64,000 nt of DNA from Paenibacillus catalpae (GCF_900112695.1 NZ_FOMT01000005.1:255957-319956); one strand, 5' to 3'; positions 15,739 to 24,366 are shown, counted from the stretch's first letter. The notes: generated by a model not told the origin, from the letters alone. Translations and numbers: made by a program.

Positions 15739-17634
15739 GTGCTGCTTGATCAAATTAACGGACCTCAAGATCTGAAAGATTTATCACTGGAAGAGCTGGA
15801 GAAGTTATCCGAGGAGATTCGCCAGTTTCTCATTGAGAAGCTTTCCGTTACAGGTGGTCATCTCGCACCTAACCTGGGGGTTGTGGAGCTGACTCTCGTC
15901 CTCCATTATCTGTTTGACAGTCCAAAGGATAAGTTTTTATTTGACGTAGGTCATCAATCGTATGTTCATAAAATTCTGACCGGACGTAAAGACCGGTTTG
16001 ATACATTACGTGAATATAAAGGGCTATGCGGTTTTGTCAAACGCTCAGAAAGCGAGCATGATGTTTGGGAAGCCGGCCATAGCAGTACTTCTCTCTCCGG
16101 GGCAATGGGTATGGCGCTGGCCCGTGATTTGAAAGGGGAAGACAATCGTGTAGTTGCGATTATCGGCGACGGTGCCCTGACAGGCGGGATGGCGCTGGAA
16201 GCACTTAACCATATCGGGGATGAGAAGAAGAACCTGATTGTCGTACTGAATGACAATGAGATGTCGATCGCACCTAACGTTGGTGCCATGCATCATTACT
16301 TGAGCAAAATCCGTACCGACCGCCATTACCAGAAGGCGAAGGACGAACTGCATCATTTGCTTAACAAAATACCGGCAATCGGCGGCAAGCTGGCGAAGAC
16401 AGCAGAACGCTTCAAGGACAGCTTGAAATATTTGCTCGTGAGCGGAATTTTGTTTGAGCAGTTTGGCTTCACTTATCTTGGCCCGGTTGACGGTCACGAT
16501 ATGGAACAGATGATTGATTTGTTTAAACAGGCAGATTCAATTCCCGGACCGGTTCTTGTTCATGTCATTACGGTAAAAGGGAAAGGTTATTCGCCTGCGG
16601 AAGCTGATTCCTTCAAGTGGCACGGCATCACGCCGTACAAGATTGAGTCGGGTCAAGTCGTTAAAGCCGTTGGTCCGCCAATGTATACGGATGTATTCGG
16701 AAATACGCTCATTGAGTTAGCCGAAAAGGATGCGCGAATCGTTGCCGTGACGCCGGCGATGCCTGGCGGATCAGGCTTGCTTAAGTTCGCTGAACGGTAT
16801 CCGAACAGAATGATCGACGTTGGCATTGCCGAGCAGCATGCCGCGACCATGTCAGCGGCTCTTGCAATGGAAGGTATGAAGCCGGTTTATGCGGTATATT
16901 CAACATTCCTGCAGCGTGCTTACGATCAGGTTGTGCATGATATTTGCCGTCAGAACGCTAATGTGGTATTTGCCATTGACCGTGCCGGTTTTGTTGGACC
17001 GGACGGCGAGACTCACCAAGGCGTCTATGATATTGCTTTCCTTCGTCATATCCCGAATCTTGCGATTATGATGCCGAAGGATGAGAATGAGCTACGCCGC
17101 ATGATGAAGACGGCTATTGATTATAATGATGGTCCGATTGCGGTCCGTTATCCGCGAATGAGCGGACTTGGTGTGAAAATGGATGAAGAGCTGCTGCCGC
17201 TGCCAATCGGCAAATGGGAGACGCTGCGCGAAGGCGATTCCGCCGTTATTCTGGCCATGGGACCAATGATTCAGGTCGCAGAAGAAGCTGCAGAGCTTCT
17301 GAAGAGAGATGGTCTTAACGTCCAGATCGTCAATGCCAGATTCATTAAGCCCCTTGATGAAGAGATGCTTCTGTCCTTTGCTTCGGAAGGGAAGCATATT
17401 CTTGTCATTGAAGAAAGCTCGGAGCTTGGCGGTTTCGGCAGTGCAGTGATGGAATTTTACTCCTTGCGCGGAATTTACGGCATGCCGGTACGTATTATGG
17501 GAGTTCCGGACATTTTCGTGGAGCATGGTTCCATTAAGGAGCAGCGCGTGGAAGTCGGCTTAACGGGAGAAAGAGCAGCAATGGAAATGAAGAACATGCT
17601 GCCAAGCCGCCAGAAGCGCGCAACCGGACAGTAA
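15739..17634 (+). CDS. dxs: 1-deoxy-D-xylulose-5-phosphate synthase
   Basis: Dxs condenses pyruvate and glyceraldehyde 3-phosphate, the first step of the non-mevalonate isoprenoid route, with thiamine diphosphate as cofactor. Landmarks are SVTGGHLAPNLGVVELT, the TPP loop GDGALTGGMALEALN, NDNEMSIAPNVG, and DRAGFVGPDGETHQG in the pyrimidine domain. I start at the GTG at 15739 (LLDQINGPQDLK), with GAGGAAG five bases upstream, giving 631 residues; the frame could open at 15685 but that part looks like leader. Confidence 0.96.
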   Translation: MLLDQINGPQDLKDLSLEELEKLSEEIRQFLIEKLSVTGGHLAPNLGVVELTLVLHYLFDSPKDKFLFDVGHQSYVHKILTGRKDRFDTLREYKGLCGFVKRSESEHDVWEAGHSSTSLSGAMGMALARDLKGEDNRVVAIIGDGALTGGMALEALNHIGDEKKNLIVVLNDNEMSIAPNVGAMHHYLSKIRTDRHYQKAKDELHHLLNKIPAIGGKLAKTAERFKDSLKYLLVSGILFEQFGFTYLGPVDGHDMEQMIDLFKQADSIPGPVLVHVITVKGKGYSPAEADSFKWHGITPYKIESGQVVKAVGPPMYTDVFGNTLIELAEKDARIVAVTPAMPGGSGLLKFAERYPNRMIDVGIAEQHAATMSAALAMEGMKPVYAVYSTFLQRAYDQVVHDICRQNANVVFAIDRAGFVGPDGETHQGVYDIAFLRHIPNLAIMMPKDENELRRMMKTAIDYNDGPIAVRYPRMSGLGVKMDEELLPLPIGKWETLREGDSAVILAMGPMIQVAEEAAELLKRDGLNVQIVNARFIKPLDEEMLLSFASEGKHILVIEESSELGGFGSAVMEFYSLRGIYGMPVRIMGVPDIFVEHGSIKEQRVEVGLTGERAAMEMKNMLPSRQKRATGQ

Positions 17635-17646
17635 CAAAGGAGAACC

Positions 17647-18483
17647 ATGACAACAACACCTAAGGAAAGAATAGATGTTTTACTTGTGGAACGCGGGTTC
17701 TATGAGAGCAGGGAAAAGGCGAAGGCAGCTGTTATGGCCGGCCTGGTGCTGGTGAATAACGAGCCAGTTGACAAAGGCGGCATGAAGATTCCGCGTGAAG
17801 CTGAGATTAAGGTCAAAGGTGCTGTCCATCCTTATGTCAGCCGCGGCGGACTTAAGCTGGAGAAGGCTATCCGTTCCTTTGATATCGATTTGACCGGAAG
17901 AGTTATGCTTGATATCGGCGCTTCAACAGGCGGATTTACCGATTGCGCCTTGCAGCATGGGGCCTCGTTTGTATATGCCATAGATGTAGGGTATAACCAG
18001 CTTGACTGGTCGCTCAGGCAAGATGATCGTGTACATGTAATGGAACGTACTAATTTCCGTTATACACAGCCGGCTGATTTGAACGGACCGCCGCCTACTT
18101 TTGCCTCGATTGATGTATCCTTTATATCGCTCAAGCTTATTTTGCCGGCTCTCAGCGGATTGCTGAGTGTTGGCTCCGGAATTGTAGCACTTATCAAGCC
18201 GCAATTCGAGGCAGGGCGGGAGAAGGTTGGCAAATCAGGCGTCGTGCGTGAACCAAAAGTTCATGAGGAAGTGCTTCAGACCGTTCTTGGGGCTGCTGCC
18301 GGACTTGGCTACAAATTGCAAAACCTGACGTTCTCGCCTATTACAGGCGGAGAAGGCAATATTGAGTTTCTCGCTTACTGGACATGGGAGAACGAACCCA
18401 ACGACCTCGTCCCTGACGAACAAGGCATTTCAGATGTGGTCCGTCAGGCTGGCGAGACGTTTACGGTTAACAAAAAACACTAA
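17647..18483 (+). CDS. tlyA: TlyA family rRNA methyltransferase (YqxC)
   Basis: The 278-residue protein has an N-terminal S4 RNA-binding domain (about 7-65, RIDVLLVERGFYESREKAKAA) and a Rossmann methyltransferase domain with the SAM motif LDIGASTGGFTDCAL (about 97-111). DVSFISLKLILPAL and LIKPQFEAGREKVGKGG-type sequence follow. TlyA proteins 2'-O-methylate cytidines of rRNA in mycobacteria; the older name hemolysin is doubtful. Position between dxs and argR matches B. subtilis yqxC. It follows dxs by 12 bases with AAAGGAGAACC. Confidence 0.92.
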   Translation: MTTTPKERIDVLLVERGFYESREKAKAAVMAGLVLVNNEPVDKGGMKIPREAEIKVKGAVHPYVSRGGLKLEKAIRSFDIDLTGRVMLDIGASTGGFTDCALQHGASFVYAIDVGYNQLDWSLRQDDRVHVMERTNFRYTQPADLNGPPPTFASIDVSFISLKLILPALSGLLSVGSGIVALIKPQFEAGREKVGKSGVVREPKVHEEVLQTVLGAAAGLGYKLQNLTFSPITGGEGNIEFLAYWTWENEPNDLVPDEQGISDVVRQAGETFTVNKKH

Positions 18484-18495
18484 CCATTGCAGCCT

Positions 18496-18597
18496 TGTAT
18501 CGCACCTGCACCTGGCGCTATCTACAGTGCTGGCGCGATACATGATGAAGGGAATGCTACGACCGCGAATCCGGCGGCTGGCGTTCCCTTTTGTTTT
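18496..18597 (+). terminator. Two hairpins ending the dxs-tlyA unit
   Basis: TGTATCGC (18496-18503) faces GCGATACA (18535-18542) with GCAC/GTGC inside. AAGGGAATGC (18548-18557) then pairs with GCGTTCCCTT (18581-18590), followed by TTGTTTT. The second is a good intrinsic terminator; the first has no T-run. Confidence 0.75.
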
Positions 18598-18635
18598 CAA
18601 ATTTAAAGACCGCGCAGCCCTTTTACACTTGCCTC

Positions 18636-18688
18636 TTTACAAACATGTGTTCGATTTGCTAAACTGTAAGCAACCAAACATGCGTTCG
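18636..18688 (+). promoter_or_regulatory. Promoter with two LexA-like (SOS) boxes
   Basis: CAAACATGTGTTCG (18640-18653) and CAAACATGCGTTCG (18675-18688) each match 7 of 8 defined positions of the Bacillus LexA core GAAC-N4-GTTC, both differing only by A for the first G. Their centres are 35 bases apart. A promoter can be read as TTTACA (18636-18641), 18 bases, TAAACT (18660-18665): box 1 lies between -35 and -10 and box 2 near the start site, both good repressor positions. Confidence 0.6.
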
Positions 18689-18767
18689 TCCATTTGTTCA
18701 GAGAGGAAAATGCTCCCTTCATCTCGAACCACTTAAGTATAGGTTCTTATGAAATGGAGGGCTGTAT

Positions 18768-19226
18768 ATGGGAATGTTCGGTGACTGGTTTATCATGCTG
18801 GTCGCTGGTGCATTTTTGCTATTCTGGGCGTACCGGGGGCTTTACCGCTGGCTTCATCAGCCTGTGAGTGTTAATCGTTTGACATTGGGCAAAGGCGGCG
18901 AGCTCGCCGAGGATGATGAGAATATCCTGTTCCTGGAACGTTCAGGATACGAGGTTGTTTCCGGTAAGCACAGAGTTCCGGTCGGAATTGAATTGGACGG
19001 ACAAACATTAAACAGCCGATTGTACATTGATTATATTGCCGAGCAAGATGGCAAAATGTATATTGTAAAAACTGCCCGCGAACGAATGCCGATGGATTGG
19101 ACAGGCAGCGGCGTTAGAGACCGTCTTCTTGTCTATTCTCTGCTCCTGCCGGAATGCACGGGAGTTTTATTCGTAGACGTGAAGGAGCAGGTCATTCGGC
19201 GAATTATTTTTCATATAAGCGACTAG
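18768..19226 (+). CDS. Uncharacterised protein with a degenerate PD-(D/E)XK nuclease-like domain
   Basis: I do not recognise a named family. The 152-residue protein has an N-terminal membrane helix (about 7-25, FIMLVAGAFLLFWAYRGLY) and a soluble part. There, ENILFLERSGYEVVSGKHRVP, YIDYIAEQDGKMYIVKTA and RDRLLVYSLLLPECTGVLFVD follow the layout of RecB/Cas4-type PD-(D/E)XK domains. The Asp (YID) and Lys (IVK) are present, but the acidic residue usually two before the Lys is Ile. Nuclease activity is therefore doubtful. It sits behind two LexA-like boxes and 20 bases before argR. GGAGGGCTGTAT precedes the ATG. Confidence 0.7.
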   Translation: MGMFGDWFIMLVAGAFLLFWAYRGLYRWLHQPVSVNRLTLGKGGELAEDDENILFLERSGYEVVSGKHRVPVGIELDGQTLNSRLYIDYIAEQDGKMYIVKTARERMPMDWTGSGVRDRLLVYSLLLPECTGVLFVDVKEQVIRRIIFHISD

Positions 19227-19246
19227 CATGTTTGGGGAGGAACGTT

Positions 19247-19699
19247 ATGAAAGGCATCAGACAGTACAAAATCAAGGAATTAATTACAAAGACCACAATC
19301 GAGACACAAGAGGAACTGGTGGACGCCCTAAGAGATGCCGGACTACAGGTCACTCAAGCGACTGTTTCCAGAGATATGAAAGAGCTTATGCTCATTAAGA
19401 TACCCGTTGGCGATGGCCGTTATAAATATTCGCTGCCTCAGGATCAGCAGCGACAGAATCCGGTCTATAAGCTGAAGCGGGCGCTTATTGATCACTTCAC
19501 CCACATCGACTTTACGGAGAACCTGGTGGTTATGAAATGTTTGCCGGGAACAGCGAATGCTATTGGTGCTCTGATCGATAACATGGAATGGCCTGAGGTC
19601 ATGGGAACGATATGCGGTGATGATACGATCCTTATTATTTGCCGGACGAAGGAGAAGAGCGGCGAGCTTGTGGAGAAGCTGCTCGAACTTCTGAACTAA
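19247..19699 (+). CDS. argR: Arginine repressor ArgR/AhrC
   Basis: ArgR (AhrC in B. subtilis) senses arginine, represses its synthesis and activates its breakdown. The 150-residue protein has the N-terminal winged helix (IKELITKTTIETQEELVDAL, then QATVSRDMKELMLIKIP, about 33-50) and the C-terminal hexamer and arginine-binding domain. The latter contains GTANAIGALIDNMEWPEVMGTICGDDTILI. The ATG at 19247 follows GGGGAGG. Spacing to the genes on both sides is about 20 bases with no terminator, so it appears to share a transcript with the nuclease-like gene and recN. Confidence 0.95.
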   Translation: MKGIRQYKIKELITKTTIETQEELVDALRDAGLQVTQATVSRDMKELMLIKIPVGDGRYKYSLPQDQQRQNPVYKLKRALIDHFTHIDFTENLVVMKCLPGTANAIGALIDNMEWPEVMGTICGDDTILIICRTKEKSGELVEKLLELLN

Positions 19700-19722
19700 A
19701 CAATTGTTGGAGGTTATTGGCC

Positions 19723-21432
19723 ATGCTGCGAGAGCTATCCATTCGGAATTTAGCGGTTATTGAGGAAGTAAACGTTTCGTTTCATCATGGATTTCATGTG
19801 TTGACAGGTGAGACAGGTGCAGGTAAATCCATCATTATTGATGCACTTAGCTTAATTGTCGGGGGACGTGGCTCCGCAGATATGGTCAGGTATGGCTGTG
19901 ATAAAGCCGAGATGGAGGCGATGTTCGATTTGCCGTCTATCCATCCGGTATGGGCAGTACTGGAACGATTAGGCGTCCAGGCTTCAAGAGAAGAGATGCT
20001 TGTGATCAGACGAGAGCTGACCTCTCATGGTAAGAGCAGCAGCCGGGTTAACGGACAGCTTGTTACGATGACGATGCTTCGAGAAATAGGGGAATGCCTC
20101 GTCAATATTCACGGTCAACATGAGCATCAATCGCTTTTGCGTACGGAGCAGCATCTGGAGTGGCTGGACTTGTTCGCAGGTGATCTGCTGATTGAGCGTA
20201 AGACTGCTTATAGGGCTGTGTATCAGCAACTTCAGCAAGCGCGGGCATCCGTTCGAGAGCTGGAAGAGACAACCCGGCATAACGTTCAGATGCTGGATCT
20301 GTACAGGTATCAGATTGAAGAAATTACGAATGCGAATCTGAAGGACGGCGAAGACGAGCATTTAATGGAGGAGAAGCGCAAGCTGCAATATGCCGGCAAG
20401 CGCATGGACAGCGTGTCCGAGTCCTATGCGTTATTGTATAACGGCAAGGGGCTTGATGCGATTAGTAAAGCGATCACCAAGCTGACGGATATTCAGACTT
20501 ATGATCCTGCTGTGCTGACTCCAATGCTTGAGCAGCTTCAGTCGGCCTTTTATCAAGCGGAGGACGCGGTATTCCAGCTCCGCGATTACCGGGACAGCAT
20601 TGATTCTGACCCCGAGCAATTGTCCATGATTGAGGACAGGCTTGATCTTATTAATGGGCTGAAACGCAAATATGGCGAATCCATTCCTGATATTCTTCAA
20701 TATCTGGATCGAATTTCGGATGAGCGTGACAAGATCGAGAACCGTGACGAATATCTGGACAAGCTGCGTAAAGATGAATTGCGTCTGTATTTGCAGGCCC
20801 ATGAATTAGCTCAGGAGTTGTCTGAGCTTCGTGCTCATGCTTCTGAACGGCTGGCTGCTGCAATCGAGCTTGAGCTCAAGCAGCTTCAGATGGGCAATAC
20901 CATCTTCCGCGTCCAGTTGGATCATCCTGCGGCAGCTGAAGCCGCTGAGATGGCTACATTAAACGCCAACGGTATTGATGAAGCGATCTTCATGCTGTCG
21001 ACGAATCCGGGCGAGCCGCTCAAGCCACTCAACAAAATCGCATCCGGCGGCGAAATGTCGCGTATTATGCTTGCGCTTAAAGCGATTTTTGCTGAGATTG
21101 ATCAGGTACCTGTCCTTATCTTTGATGAAGTGGATACAGGTGTAAGCGGAAGAGCCGCACAAGCGATTGCCGAGAAAATGTCGCAGCTATCGGCGAAATG
21201 CCAGATTTTCTCGATTACGCATTTGCCGCAGGTGGCTTGCATGGCGGATCATCACTACGAAATCCGCAAGCATATTATTGAACAGCGGACATCAACAAAT
21301 GTAACGAAGCTTGGGGAGCACTCGCGTATTGAAGAACTTGCCCGTATGCTGGGCGGTGTTGAAGTAACGGAAAAGACCCGTCATCATGCACAAGAAATGC
21401 TTGTTTTGGCGGATCGACAGAAGGGAGCCTAA
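19723..21432 (+). CDS. recN: DNA repair protein RecN
   Basis: RecN is an SMC-like ATPase that gathers at double-strand breaks and helps recombination repair. The 569-residue protein has Walker A GETGAGKS (about 28-35), a long central coiled coil, the ABC signature KIASGGEMSRIMLALK and Walker B LIFDEVDTGVSGR. It ends with the H-loop ITHLPQVACMADHHYEI. The start is the ATG at 19723 with TTGGAGG upstream and MLRELSIRNLAVIEEV; the frame extends upstream into argR without meaning. It may be SOS-controlled through the upstream LexA-like boxes. Confidence 0.96.
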   Translation: MLRELSIRNLAVIEEVNVSFHHGFHVLTGETGAGKSIIIDALSLIVGGRGSADMVRYGCDKAEMEAMFDLPSIHPVWAVLERLGVQASREEMLVIRRELTSHGKSSSRVNGQLVTMTMLREIGECLVNIHGQHEHQSLLRTEQHLEWLDLFAGDLLIERKTAYRAVYQQLQQARASVRELEETTRHNVQMLDLYRYQIEEITNANLKDGEDEHLMEEKRKLQYAGKRMDSVSESYALLYNGKGLDAISKAITKLTDIQTYDPAVLTPMLEQLQSAFYQAEDAVFQLRDYRDSIDSDPEQLSMIEDRLDLINGLKRKYGESIPDILQYLDRISDERDKIENRDEYLDKLRKDELRLYLQAHELAQELSELRAHASERLAAAIELELKQLQMGNTIFRVQLDHPAAAEAAEMATLNANGIDEAIFMLSTNPGEPLKPLNKIASGGEMSRIMLALKAIFAEIDQVPVLIFDEVDTGVSGRAAQAIAEKMSQLSAKCQIFSITHLPQVACMADHHYEIRKHIIEQRTSTNVTKLGEHSRIEELARMLGGVEVTEKTRHHAQEMLVLADRQKGA

Positions 21433-21438
21433 TGGAAG

Positions 21439-21469
21439 GCATTCAGGGAATGTTTTTGCGGTCATAAAA
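21439..21469 (+). promoter_or_regulatory. Weak candidate forespore promoter of spoIVB
   Basis: GCATT (21439-21443) and CATAAAA (21463-21469), 19 bases apart, resemble a sigma-G promoter (GHATR, CATNHTA) with one mismatch each and slightly long spacing. B. subtilis spoIVB is made in the forespore under sigma-F and sigma-G. Confidence 0.3.
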
Positions 21470-21501
21470 CAACTGGTGCAGGGTAACTTAAAGGTACGCC
21501 A

Positions 21502-22881
21502 ATGGCGAAACGACCTTTCTCGTCATGCGATGGAATAACAGGGAGCGTGAAATCATTGAACTCCAGCCCAAGGAAGAAATGGTTTGGCCTAGTTCTCGTT
21601 ATCTGCGTCTGCATGATCGGACTCTCCGCGCCGTTTCAACATTTTGCCGCATTCCCGAATGAACTACGTTTATTCTCCGGCCAACTGAAACGATTACAAT
21701 ATGGAGTTCCCGTACATGCAGAAGTTACCGTGGATCCACGAATGCTTCAGATTAATGGCTCAACCCGTCAGTCATTATCAGTTAATTTGAATGACCCGAT
21801 TTCGTTACAGCCGCATCAAAGCGGGCAAACGAGCATGAAAGTGAAATTATTTGGTAAAATTCCGTTTAAGACCGTCAAGGTAAATGTCGTTCCTGATTTG
21901 AGGGTAATTCCAGGCGGACAGACAATTGGTGTGAAGGTTAAATCCGCAGGCATACTTGTTGTTGGTCATCATCAGGTTCGTGGCAGTAACGGAACGAAGG
22001 AGTCGCCCGGCGAAAAAGCGGGTCTCCGGTTAGGCGATCTTATTATTAAGATCGATGGGCACAATATTAACGAAGTACGCAAGGTCGCTGATTTGGTGGA
22101 ACAAGCAGGCAAGGAGCATCGTCCACTCGCAATCACTTATAAAAGGAACGGTACCATTGGGGAAACAAAGCTGTATCCGATCCGCGATGCAGAAGAGCGT
22201 AACTGGAAGCTTGGTCTCTATATACGCGATTCTGCGGCAGGTGTCGGTACGCTGACGTTCTATGCTCCAGATCAAGGCGTCTACGGTGCTCTTGGCCATG
22301 TGATAACGGATATGGACACTCAAACACCAATTGAAGTTGGTGATGGACAGATTTTACAGTCCAGCGTGACGTCCATTAACAAAAGCCAAACGGGAGAGCC
22401 GGGAGAGAAACGGGCCCATTTCGTAAAAGAAGGCAAAATCTTAGGCAATATTGAGCGAAACACATCATTCGGTATTTTTGGTAAAATGAACGAAAATCCG
22501 AATCACAGTTATAGTGACAAATCAATTCCTGTAACATTTGCCGAAGAGGTTAAGGAAGGCCCGGCTCAAATTTTGACTGTTGTTAACGGGCAGAAGGTCG
22601 AACGGTTTGATATCGAGATCGCTCACGTGACGAAACAGCCTGCTCCAGCCACAAAAGGCATGGTCATCAAAATAACCGATAAACGTCTTCTGGATAAAAC
22701 AGGAGGTATCGTTCAAGGAATGTCGGGCTCACCGATTATTCAGAACGGGAAACTTGTTGGAGCGGTAACGCATGTATTTGTTAACGATCCTGCTTCCGGT
22801 TATGGCTGCTTTATTGAGTGGATGCTGCAAGATGCTGGCATCTTGACGAGAGAGCAATCCACACAAGGTGCAGCTGCATAA
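21502..22881 (+). CDS. spoIVB: SpoIVB peptidase (stage IV sporulation protein B)
   Basis: SpoIVB is a serine peptidase (family S55) made in the forespore and secreted into the intermembrane space, where it cleaves SpoIVFA to release pro-sigma-K processing. The 459-residue protein has a signal anchor (about 29-45, WFGLVLVICVCMIGLSA). A PDZ domain lies around 160-240 (GEKAGLRLGDLIIKIDGHNI). The peptidase domain has the likely catalytic His in GALGHVITDMDT and Ser in IVQGMSGSPIIQNGK. AAAGGT lies before the ATG at 21502; a GTG at 21547 is an alternative. spo0A follows, as in Bacillus. Confidence 0.94.
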   Translation: MAKRPFSSCDGITGSVKSLNSSPRKKWFGLVLVICVCMIGLSAPFQHFAAFPNELRLFSGQLKRLQYGVPVHAEVTVDPRMLQINGSTRQSLSVNLNDPISLQPHQSGQTSMKVKLFGKIPFKTVKVNVVPDLRVIPGGQTIGVKVKSAGILVVGHHQVRGSNGTKESPGEKAGLRLGDLIIKIDGHNINEVRKVADLVEQAGKEHRPLAITYKRNGTIGETKLYPIRDAEERNWKLGLYIRDSAAGVGTLTFYAPDQGVYGALGHVITDMDTQTPIEVGDGQILQSSVTSINKSQTGEPGEKRAHFVKEGKILGNIERNTSFGIFGKMNENPNHSYSDKSIPVTFAEEVKEGPAQILTVVNGQKVERFDIEIAHVTKQPAPATKGMVIKITDKRLLDKTGGIVQGMSGSPIIQNGKLVGAVTHVFVNDPASGYGCFIEWMLQDAGILTREQSTQGAAA

Positions 22882-22890
22882 GAAATACAA

Positions 22891-22933
22891 AACCGCTGTT
22901 CGGGCAAATATAACCCGTCAGCGGTTATTTTAT
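22891..22933 (+). terminator. Terminator of spoIVB
   Basis: AACCGCTG pairs with CAGCGGTT, with an inner CGGG/CCCG stem, followed by ATTTTATT. Confidence 0.75.
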
Positions 22934-22956
22934 TACAGCGTCTAGAATTGGATGGA

Positions 22957-23076
22957 TTTGTCGAAAAATTACGAACAGCATCATAAATTGTAACAAATTA
23001 TTTATTATAACGAAAAAGAATAAAAAATCAAAGGAAAAAATTTTTCGACAGAAGGAATTTAAAGCGGCATGTCGAA
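22957..23076 (+). promoter_or_regulatory. spo0A control region: sigma-H promoter and three 0A boxes
   Basis: A perfect TTTGTCGAA lies at 22957-22965, an inverted TGTCGAA at 23044-23050 and a direct TGTCGAA at 23070-23076. Between them AGGAAAA (23032-23038), 14 bases, AGGAATT (23053-23059) matches the sigma-H consensus AGGAWWT / RGAATWW. The middle 0A box lies between -35 and -10. This matches autoregulated, sigma-H-driven spo0A of Bacillus. Confidence 0.7.
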
Positions 23077-23142
23077 AACTTTATCACAAGACAACTAGGG
23101 AAGGTAATCGCGAGTGAATACCAATTAAGGGAGGACCAGACC

Positions 23143-23958
23143 TTGCACAAGATCGAAGTATTGCTGGCAGATGACAATCGAGAATTCACCAATTTATTAT
23201 CCGAATACATATCGGAACAAAATGATATGAGCGTAAGCGGAGTGGCTTATAACGGTGAAGAGGTATTGTCTTATTTCGAAGAAGGCAGAAAAATACCTGA
23301 TGTTCTTATCCTTGATATTATAATGCCGCATTTGGATGGACTTGGCGTATTGGAGCGTATTAAAGAGCTGAACATCAATCCAATGCCTAAGATCATTATG
23401 CTGACAGCATTTGGTCAAGAGAACATCACCCAAAAAGCCGTACAGCTTGGCGCTTCCTATTATATTTTGAAACCGTTCGATATGGAAATACTTGCTAACC
23501 GGATTCGCCAATTGGTGAACAATACTACATTTGCTTCTTCGGCAACGTTTAGTTCTGCCGCAACAACGACGGTCAAATCAAACGTCGTCCCGCTTGCTAA
23601 AGGAAAAAATCTCGACGCAAACATTACAAGCATTATTCATGAAATTGGTGTTCCAGCCCATATTAAAGGGTATCAGTATTTGCGTGAAGCCATCACGATG
23701 GTGTACAACAACATCGAAATTCTTGGCGCCATTACGAAAACGCTGTATCCGGCAATTGCAGAGAAGTTCAAAACAACGCCATCCCGCGTTGAACGTGCCA
23801 TCCGCCACGCTATTGAAGTGGCATGGACACGAGGCAACATTGACAGCATCAGCCACTTGTTCGGCTACACGATCAACATCAGCAAATCCAAGCCGACAAA
23901 CTCCGAGTTTATCGCCATGGTAGCTGATAAGCTCCGAATCGAACACAAAGTAAGCTAA
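23143..23958 (+). CDS. spo0A: Sporulation transcription factor Spo0A
   Basis: Spo0A is the phosphorelay response regulator that starts sporulation and binds 0A boxes when phosphorylated. The 271-residue protein has a receiver domain with the acidic pair ADDNREF (about 10-11), the phosphorylated Asp in LILDIIMPHLDG (about 58), TAFG and the LKPFD Lys. A linker of Ser/Ala/Thr (about 128-145) and the Spo0A C-terminal DNA-binding domain follow, with TPSRVERAIRHAIEVAWTRG. The start is TTG, preceded by AGGGAGGACC. Confidence 0.97.
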   Translation: MHKIEVLLADDNREFTNLLSEYISEQNDMSVSGVAYNGEEVLSYFEEGRKIPDVLILDIIMPHLDGLGVLERIKELNINPMPKIIMLTAFGQENITQKAVQLGASYYILKPFDMEILANRIRQLVNNTTFASSATFSSAATTTVKSNVVPLAKGKNLDANITSIIHEIGVPAHIKGYQYLREAITMVYNNIEILGAITKTLYPAIAEKFKTTPSRVERAIRHAIEVAWTRGNIDSISHLFGYTINISKSKPTNSEFIAMVADKLRIEHKVS

Positions 23959-23963
23959 AGATT

Positions 23964-24009
23964 AAAACCGCTATTATTATTGGTTTTCTCCAATATGAAG
24001 GCGGTTTTT
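23964..24009 (+). terminator. Terminator of spo0A
   Basis: AAAACCGC (23964-23971) pairs with GCGGTTTTT (24001-24009), followed by CTTTT. The loop is about 29 bases and contains a partial ATTGG/CCAAT stem. Confidence 0.7.
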
Positions 24010-24020
24010 CTTTTCCAGGC

Positions 24021-24063
24021 AAAAAAACACCCCGCAGTACTCCTGGAGTCGCAGCGGGGTGTT
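24021..24063 (-). terminator. Terminator of yqzF (minus strand)
   Basis: AACACCCCGC and GCGGGGTGTT form a strong stem; read on the minus strand it is followed by TTTTTTT. It is placed back to back with the spo0A terminator. Confidence 0.85.
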
Positions 24064-24072
24064 CTATGTCAT

Positions 24073-24366
24073 TTAAGCTTGCGGTTTAGGCGGTCTTGGG
24101 CGTTTCGGCCGGAATCTTGGAGCGACATAATTACGCTTGCGGTCACGGAAGAATATCCAGCCGCCGATAAAACCAACGCCAATAGCAAACAGTACAAGGC
24201 CGAATAAAAAGCTGAGCCACGCAAAATCCGGGTTGATGGCATCATTTCCGAAATCGGAGAAGTAATTAAATAAGGCATTTTTCATTTTAAGAAAACCGAT
24301 ACAGGCGGCTATGCCGGGAATAACGAGCAGCAGTACGGCAATAAGACGGGCAGCAACTAATTTCAT
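24073..24366 (-). CDS. yqzF: DUF2627 membrane protein (YqzF)
   Basis: The 97-residue protein has two hydrophobic helices (about 8-26 and 48-74), the second being WLSFLFGLVLFAIGVGFIGGWIFFRDRKRN. A basic, Pro-rich tail follows. This matches DUF2627, called YqzF in B. subtilis, where it also lies beside the bkd genes. Function is unknown. It is divergent from the lpd gene; the 154 bases between hold promoters for both. An AAGGAGAACATTATACAT-type region on the minus strand supplies the ribosome site. Confidence 0.82.
   Translation of the reverse strand: MKLVAARLIAVLLLVIPGIAACIGFLKMKNALFNYFSDFGNDAINPDFAWLSFLFGLVLFAIGVGFIGGWIFFRDRKRNYVAPRFRPKRPRPPKPQA

Noticed and set aside
18710..18736. An eight-codon leader-like frame between the LexA-like boxes and the nuclease-like gene
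   Set aside because: GAGAGG lies before the ATG, but eight codons with no regulatory residue pattern are easily chance.
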